Below, piece after piece: positions 60,223 to 64,000 of a stretch of 64,000 nucleotides of DNA (position 1 is its first letter; each line of letters begins with the position of its first letter). The notes beneath the pieces are model-generated. The model made no database searches and was not told where the DNA came from. It was given only the letters and a program-made list of their open reading frames with translations. The stretch is from assembly GCA_963734365.1 (NCBI GenBank), contig CAVTGV010000005.1, positions 62,001 to 126,000 on the forward strand, in the 5' to 3' direction. The position numbers and the translations under genes are program-made. This DNA comes from JACVRW01 sp963734365 (lineage in GTDB: Bacteria; Actinomycetota; Thermoleophilia; Solirubrobacterales; Thermoleophilaceae).

Positions 60223-61926
60223 TTATCGGACCGAGCTCACCGGCGCGGCCCGGCTGCGAGAGGCCGGTGGGGCGGACGGCCGCGCCGCCGGCGTGGCGGC
60301 GGCCACGAAGCGCATGAGGGCGGGAGCGCCGGTCTGCTCCGAGAGCTCGAGCACGGGCGGCTCGTGCTCGGCGAGCCAGCCGGCGACGATACGCACCTCG
60401 TCGATCTCGGTGACGGGGATGACCGTCCGCCCGGGCGGACGCGCCAGCGCCTCCGCCGTGCGCCGCGCAAGCTCGGTGGGACCGGGGAGAGGACCCCAGT
60501 CCACCAGGCGCCCCTTGACGATCCAGAACGCATCGAAGCGGTCCTTGACCGGGTGGCGGGCCAGCGCGAGGCGCGGCGCCGCGTGGGTGGCGCGCAGCAC
60601 CCCGTCGAGGCGGTCGATCACCCACGCCAGCCGCTCCTTGCGGCGCAGCAGCGCGGCGGCCCGCTCGTAGCGGCGCCCCAGCGCGGCCTCGCGCATGCGG
60701 CGGTCGATCTCCTCGATCACCCGCTCGCCCGCGCCCGGCTCCTCGAAGTGGGCCAGGGCGAGATCCACTTGACGCCGGTACGCGTTGGGGTCGAGGTCGC
60801 CGAGGCAGGGGGACACGCAGCGTCCCATCTGACCGTACGCCGAGGGATGTTCGCGCAGCTTGAGCTTCCTCCCGCAGTGGCGCAGCCGGTAGAGGGACGT
60901 GAGCTGGTCGGCCAGCTCCGAGGCCAGCGCGCGGCTGCCGAGCGGACCCACGTTCACCGCGTTCCCCGGGGCAGGTTCGGAGGCCACCTCGAGCACCGGG
61001 TAGGGAATGTCGAGCCGGCAGCGCAGGTAGCAGTAGCGCTCTGTGCGCTTGAGCTTCTTGTTCCCGGGCGGCTTCCACTCCTTGATCAGCCGGTTCTCGA
61101 GCACCAGCGCACCGAGCTCCGAGTTGGTGGGCCGGTAGTCCACGATCTCCGCCCGCTCGGTCCAGCCGGCGGGAGCGCAGAAGTGTGCCCGGGCGCGGGT
61201 GCGCAGTGACACGGACTTGCCCACGTAGAGCGGCTTCCCATTTTCGTCGCGGAACACGTAGACGCCGGGGTCGTCGGGCAGCGTGGAGAGATCGGGGCGC
61301 TGATCCGGCGGGATCCGCTCGGACGGCTCCGTCTTGCGCGCCCGGCGCCGCGAGCGCAGCAGGTTCACCGCCTCACCGACCGTCGCGGCGTTGGCGCACA
61401 GCCGGGGAAAGAGCGCGCAGAACACACGCGCGCACGTGAGCGCGTCGGGCAGCGCGCGGTGAACCTCGGTGACCTCGATTCCGAGCGAGTCGGCCAGCGA
61501 CGCGAGCCCGCGCCTGCGCACCAGCGGCGCGAAGCGGCGGGCCAGCGTGACGGTGCACAGCGACGGGGGCGAGGGCCAGTCGAGGTCGAGGCGCTCGCAG
61601 GCCTGGCGCAGAACCCGCAGGTCGAAGCGCGAGTTGTGCGCCACGATCACCCGGCCTTCGAGCAGCTCGACCAGCTCGGGGAGGACCTCCTCCGGCGGCG
61701 GTGCTCCGTCGACCATCCCCTGGGTGATGCCGGTGAAGCGCTGGATGCCCCGCGACAACGGCCGTTCCGTCCGGACCAGGGAGTCGAATGTCTCGTGCAG
61801 TTCGCCTCCACCCACGAGCACGGCGCCCACCTCGGTCATCTCGCAGAGGTCGCCGCCGAGCCCGTTGGTCTCGGTGTCCACGGCCACGAACTCGGCCGGC
61901 GCGAGCGGTTGCGCGAGTAGGGACAC
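60223..61926 (-). CDS. DEDDh exonuclease fused to GIY-YIG (UvrC N-terminal) domain, Rv2191-like
   Basis: The 567-residue protein has a DnaQ-like 3'-5' exonuclease domain (FVAVDTETNGLGG near residue 13, VIVAHNSRFDLRVLR near 90, HRALPDALTCARVF near 145) and, from about 210, a UvrC-type GIY-YIG domain (PGVYVFRDENGKPLYVGKS, VLENRLIKEWKPPGN). The C-terminal part includes the CVSPCLGDL and UVR-like regions. This exonuclease-UvrC fusion is characteristic of actinobacteria (Rv2191). It probably acts in DNA repair. The GTG at 61926 is chosen because it directly precedes the exonuclease fold, with a GAGGAG upstream; earlier codons run into the inverted-repeat region. It is upstream of pabBC on the same strand. 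Confidence 0.87.
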   Translation of the reverse strand: MSLLAQPLAPAEFVAVDTETNGLGGDLCEMTEVGAVLVGGGELHETFDSLVRTERPLSRGIQRFTGITQGMVDGAPPPEEVLPELVELLEGRVIVAHNSRFDLRVLRQACERLDLDWPSPPSLCTVTLARRFAPLVRRRGLASLADSLGIEVTEVHRALPDALTCARVFCALFPRLCANAATVGEAVNLLRSRRRARKTEPSERIPPDQRPDLSTLPDDPGVYVFRDENGKPLYVGKSVSLRTRARAHFCAPAGWTERAEIVDYRPTNSELGALVLENRLIKEWKPPGNKKLKRTERYCYLRCRLDIPYPVLEVASEPAPGNAVNVGPLGSRALASELADQLTSLYRLRHCGRKLKLREHPSAYGQMGRCVSPCLGDLDPNAYRRQVDLALAHFEEPGAGERVIEEIDRRMREAALGRRYERAAALLRRKERLAWVIDRLDGVLRATHAAPRLALARHPVKDRFDAFWIVKGRLVDWGPLPGPTELARRTAEALARPPGRTVIPVTEIDEVRIVAGWLAEHEPPVLELSEQTGAPALMRFVAAATPAARPSAPPASRSRAAPVSSVR

Positions 61927-62012
61927 GAACGACCGATGCAACTCCTCGGGTCGGACGGATTGACGTATCGCTTGCCCCGGTGCGCTCCGCTCATGCGGCG
62001 CCACGCGATCGG

Positions 62013-62133
62013 CGTGGTCCGATCGGCTGGGGAGGGGAGCTGCCGGGTAGGGGGTTCCTGCAGTTCCGTCCGGGATATGGACGCTTCTGCAGGGACCCCT
62101 TCGAGAGCCCTCTTTGTTGCCGATCGGACCACG
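62013..62133. repeat. Nested inverted-repeat structure of about 121 nt (possible structured RNA or small element)
   Basis: Outer arms CGTGGTCCGATCGGC (62013-62027) and its exact complement (62119-62133) enclose inner arms GGGGTTCCTGCAG (62051-62063) and CTGCAGGGACCCC (62087-62099; 12 Watson-Crick pairs and one G-T), which enclose a third stem CGTCC/GGACG (62067-62071 and 62079-62083) with a 7-base loop. A further partial stem GAGGG/CCCTC lies between the outer and inner arms. It is intergenic between the exonuclease and radA starts. It could be a small RNA, a miniature element or a regulatory hairpin. Confidence 0.55.
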
Positions 62134-62213
62134 TCGGATGTTTCGCACGCGATCGAGCGGAGCGCACGACCTACTGGGGCGAAGCCGTCCACCCCGCCGC
62201 TTAGCCTCGAACG

Positions 62214-63572
62214 ATGGCCCGATCCGCCACCGTCTTTGCCTGCTCCTCCTGCGGCCACGAGAGCCCCAAGTGGCACGGCCGCTGTCCGGGCTGCGGCGAG
62301 TGGAACACGCTCGCTGAGGAGACGCGCTCCGCCGCACCGGCCCGCCGGGGCGGCGGCAGCGCGGGCACGAGGCGCTCCGCACGCGCGCTCGAGCCGGTGC
62401 CGCTCGGCCAGGTGCGCGCGCCGGCCGTCGAGCGCATGACCACCGGCATCGGCGAGCTCGACCGCGTGCTCGGCGGAGGCCTCGTGCCGGGCTCGCTGGT
62501 GCTGATCGGCGGCTCTCCCGGGATCGGCAAGTCGACGCTCACCACCGATGCCCTCGGCAACCTGGCCGCCTCCGGGCGCAAGGTGCTCTACGTGTCAGGG
62601 GAGGAGTCGGCGGCTCAGGTCAAGCTGCGGGCGCAGCGCCTCGGGCCGGCCGCGCTGAGCGTGCCGATCGTGGCCGACACCGACCTCGACGCCGTGCTGG
62701 CCACCATCGAGGCGGAGCGGCCCGAGGTCTGCGTGGTCGACTCGGTGCAGGTGCTCTACGACCCGGCCCTGTCGGGCAGCCCAGGCTCGGTGGGCCAGGT
62801 CCGCGAGGTCGCCGGGCGCCTGATGCGGATGGCCAAGGAGCGCGCCGTGGCGGTGGTGCTCGTGGGGCACGTGACCAAGGAGGGCTCGCTGGCGGGTCCA
62901 CGCGTGCTCGAGCACCTGGTGGACTGCGTGCTCTCCTTCGAGGGTGAGCGCGAGCGCACCTACCGAACGCTGCGGGCGCTCAAGAACCGCTTTGGCTCCA
63001 CCAACGAGGTCGGCGTGTTCGAGATGCACGAGCGCGGCCTCGTGGAGGTGGAGGACGCGAGCGCCCGCTTCGTCACCGAGGCCACGCACGCGCCCGGATC
63101 CGTGGTGCTGTGCGCCATGGAGGGCTCCCGTCCGCTGCTCGTGGAAGTACAGGCCCTCGTGGCGCCGAGCGAGCTGGTGCCGCCGCGCCGGGTGGCCAAC
63201 GGGGTGGACCGCAACCGCCTCGCGCTGGTGCTCGCGGTGCTGGCTCGCCACGGCGGCGCCTCGCTGGGCGGCAGCGACGTGTTCGTGTCGGTGGCCGGCG
63301 GGGTCAGGGTGGACGAGCCGGGGGCGGACCTGGCCGTGGCCCTCGCGCTGGTCTCTGCGGCCAAGGGATTCGAGCTGGGTTCCGGACAGCCGCTGGCGGC
63401 CTTCGGGGAGCTGGGTCTAACCGGCGAGCTGCGGCACGTCGGTCACGCCGACCGGCGCATCGCCGAGGCGCGCAAGTTCGGGCTGCGGGAGGTGCTGCAT
63501 CCGCGCGACGGGCTCACCACCCTGCGCCAGGCGCTGGCCGTGACGCAGGTCAGCGCCCGCTCTGCTGCTTGA
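62214..63572 (+). CDS. radA: DNA repair protein RadA
   Basis: RadA promotes branch migration in recombination repair. The 452-residue protein has the N-terminal zinc finger CSSCGHESPKWHGRCPGCGE (residues 10-29), Walker A GGSPGIGKSTLTTDAL near 102, the RadA-specific KNRFGSTNEVGVFEM near 258, and a C-terminal Lon-like domain. A TTAGCCT element about 10 bases before the ATG suggests a leaderless or short-leader transcript. It is divergent from the exonuclease gene, with the nested inverted repeat between. Confidence 0.95.
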   Translation: MARSATVFACSSCGHESPKWHGRCPGCGEWNTLAEETRSAAPARRGGGSAGTRRSARALEPVPLGQVRAPAVERMTTGIGELDRVLGGGLVPGSLVLIGGSPGIGKSTLTTDALGNLAASGRKVLYVSGEESAAQVKLRAQRLGPAALSVPIVADTDLDAVLATIEAERPEVCVVDSVQVLYDPALSGSPGSVGQVREVAGRLMRMAKERAVAVVLVGHVTKEGSLAGPRVLEHLVDCVLSFEGERERTYRTLRALKNRFGSTNEVGVFEMHERGLVEVEDASARFVTEATHAPGSVVLCAMEGSRPLLVEVQALVAPSELVPPRRVANGVDRNRLALVLAVLARHGGASLGGSDVFVSVAGGVRVDEPGADLAVALALVSAAKGFELGSGQPLAAFGELGLTGELRHVGHADRRIAEARKFGLREVLHPRDGLTTLRQALAVTQVSARSAA

Positions 63573-63921
63573 CCCCCTCGACCTTCCCCGAGTTGGCGTT
63601 TATCCGGACGACAGCGAGCTTGCGGAAGGTGTTCTCCACCCGGCCCGGCACGGACAGCGAGACCACCCAGTAGGGCTTCGAGGTGATTCCCTGGCGCAGG
63701 AACCGGATCTGCGTACGCTGCGGCGTGAAGTCCACCTGCTGCTCCGCCTTGGCGACGGCCTGGTCCTTGTCGACGCGGACGGACGCCTTCTGGCAGGTCT
63801 GAGCAACCACGAACGCGACCACCAGCACGGCCACGATCACGCCAGCGCGCAGCCAGGTGGGTCCGCCCCCCGTGAGCGGGGTTCCCCAGCGGCCGACCTT
63901 CGCGTCGGCGGCGGGTGTCAC
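63550..63921 (-). CDS. Single-pass membrane protein with PepSY-like extracellular part
   Basis: The 123-residue protein has one membrane segment (AGVIVAVLVVAFVVAQTCQ, about residues 26-44) after a short cytosolic N-terminus and an external part with DKDQAVAKAEQQVDFTP and a strand pair ending IRFLRQGITSKPYWVVSLSV. That pattern loosely resembles PepSY domains. The GTG start at 63921 is inferred. The end overlaps radA by 23 bases, convergent. Function unknown. Confidence 0.65.
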   Translation of the reverse strand: MTPAADAKVGRWGTPLTGGGPTWLRAGVIVAVLVVAFVVAQTCQKASVRVDKDQAVAKAEQQVDFTPQRTQIRFLRQGITSKPYWVVSLSVPGRVENTFRKLAVVRINANSGKVEGVKQQSGR

Positions 63922-63937
63922 GGGCTCGGTGTGGGGC

Positions 63938-64000
63938 TCAGACGGTGGGACGGAACTCGGTGCCGATGTTCGTGAACAGCACGATCACCAGGACCACGAT
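63938..64000 (-). CDS. C-terminal end of a membrane protein (cut by window edge)
   Basis: The last 20 codons of a reverse-strand frame are visible: a hydrophobic stretch IVVLVIVLFTNIGTEFRP followed by TV and a stop. The rest lies beyond the window, so the family cannot be named. It is upstream of, and on the same strand as, the PepSY-like gene. Confidence 0.45.
   Translation of the reverse strand: MVVLVIVLFTNIGTEFRPTV

Noticed and set aside
62013..62133. Signal recognition particle RNA or 6S RNA
   Set aside because: The length is close to 4.5S RNA, but the conserved apical GGAAGGAAGCAG-type sequence of SRP RNA is absent, and the open bubble of 6S RNA is not seen.

Overview
The window is about 64 kb of very GC-rich DNA with dense genes, many GTG starts, frequent ATGA/GTGA stop-start overlaps and several apparently leaderless genes. 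Gene content is actinobacterial: a FAS-II cluster with a PCCB-type carboxyltransferase, an Rv2191-like exonuclease/GIY-YIG fusion, ClpC, and a large AAA/TPR ATPase with a signature C-terminal tail. I infer a deep-branching actinobacterium such as Solirubrobacterales/Thermoleophilia; this rests on recognising families, not on a search. I saw no tRNA, rRNA, CRISPR array, insertion sequence or prophage.

Region 1 (1-27.3 kb) is mostly housekeeping. It holds an acyl-CoA-dehydrogenase-like flavoprotein and a HAD phosphatase, folate genes folP-folB-folK, a GAF histidine kinase with a NarL-type regulator, and a type II fatty-acid operon (fabD-fabH-fabG-acpP-fabF-carboxyltransferase-SGNH hydrolase-MaoC-fabI) whose last gene runs in frame into coaX. 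Then come an AbiEi/DUF559 protein, DUF6494, dus, greA, lysS, clpC, two lipoproteins, a 1,100-residue AAA/TPR protein, a berberine-bridge-type flavoprotein and a CDGSH protein.

Region 2 (27.3-60.2 kb) is a methylated-amine catabolic island. tmd (trimethylamine dehydrogenase), etfB, etfA and an EtfD-like membrane Fe-S protein would demethylate trimethylamine and pass electrons to the quinone pool. gmaS and mgsABC (glxBCD-like) would convert methylamine to N-methylglutamate, and a four-subunit soxDAGB-like enzyme would oxidise N-methylglutamate and load the methyl carbon on tetrahydrofolate. fhs and fchA handle formyl/methenyl-tetrahydrofolate. A serine-cycle-type aminotransferase, a malyl-CoA lyase, a phosphoribulokinase and a LysR regulator suggest C1 assimilation. 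An APC permease, a DAO flavoprotein, a GcvT-like protein, a PhyH dioxygenase and two unknown small proteins complete it.

The most interesting signal is a 14-bp near-palindrome, consensus GKACNAATTTGTNC, found at seven intergenic places in this island and, by reading, nowhere else in the window. Each copy lies just upstream of an island operon: soxDAGB-fhs, gmaS-mgsABC, the permease, tmd-etf, gcvT-like, sga/mclA and the folate gene pabBC. At three places it lies in the spacer of, or just downstream of, a recognisable -35/-10 pair. The HutC-type GntR protein encoded between fhs and gmaS is the obvious candidate repressor. This looks like an undescribed methylamine regulon.

Region 3 (60.2-64 kb) has the exonuclease/GIY-YIG protein, a nested 121-nt inverted-repeat structure, radA and two membrane proteins, the last cut by the window edge.

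Three genes (near 25165, 39749 and 41820) are each explained by one extra G or C, which suggests base-level sequence errors or recent frameshifts.
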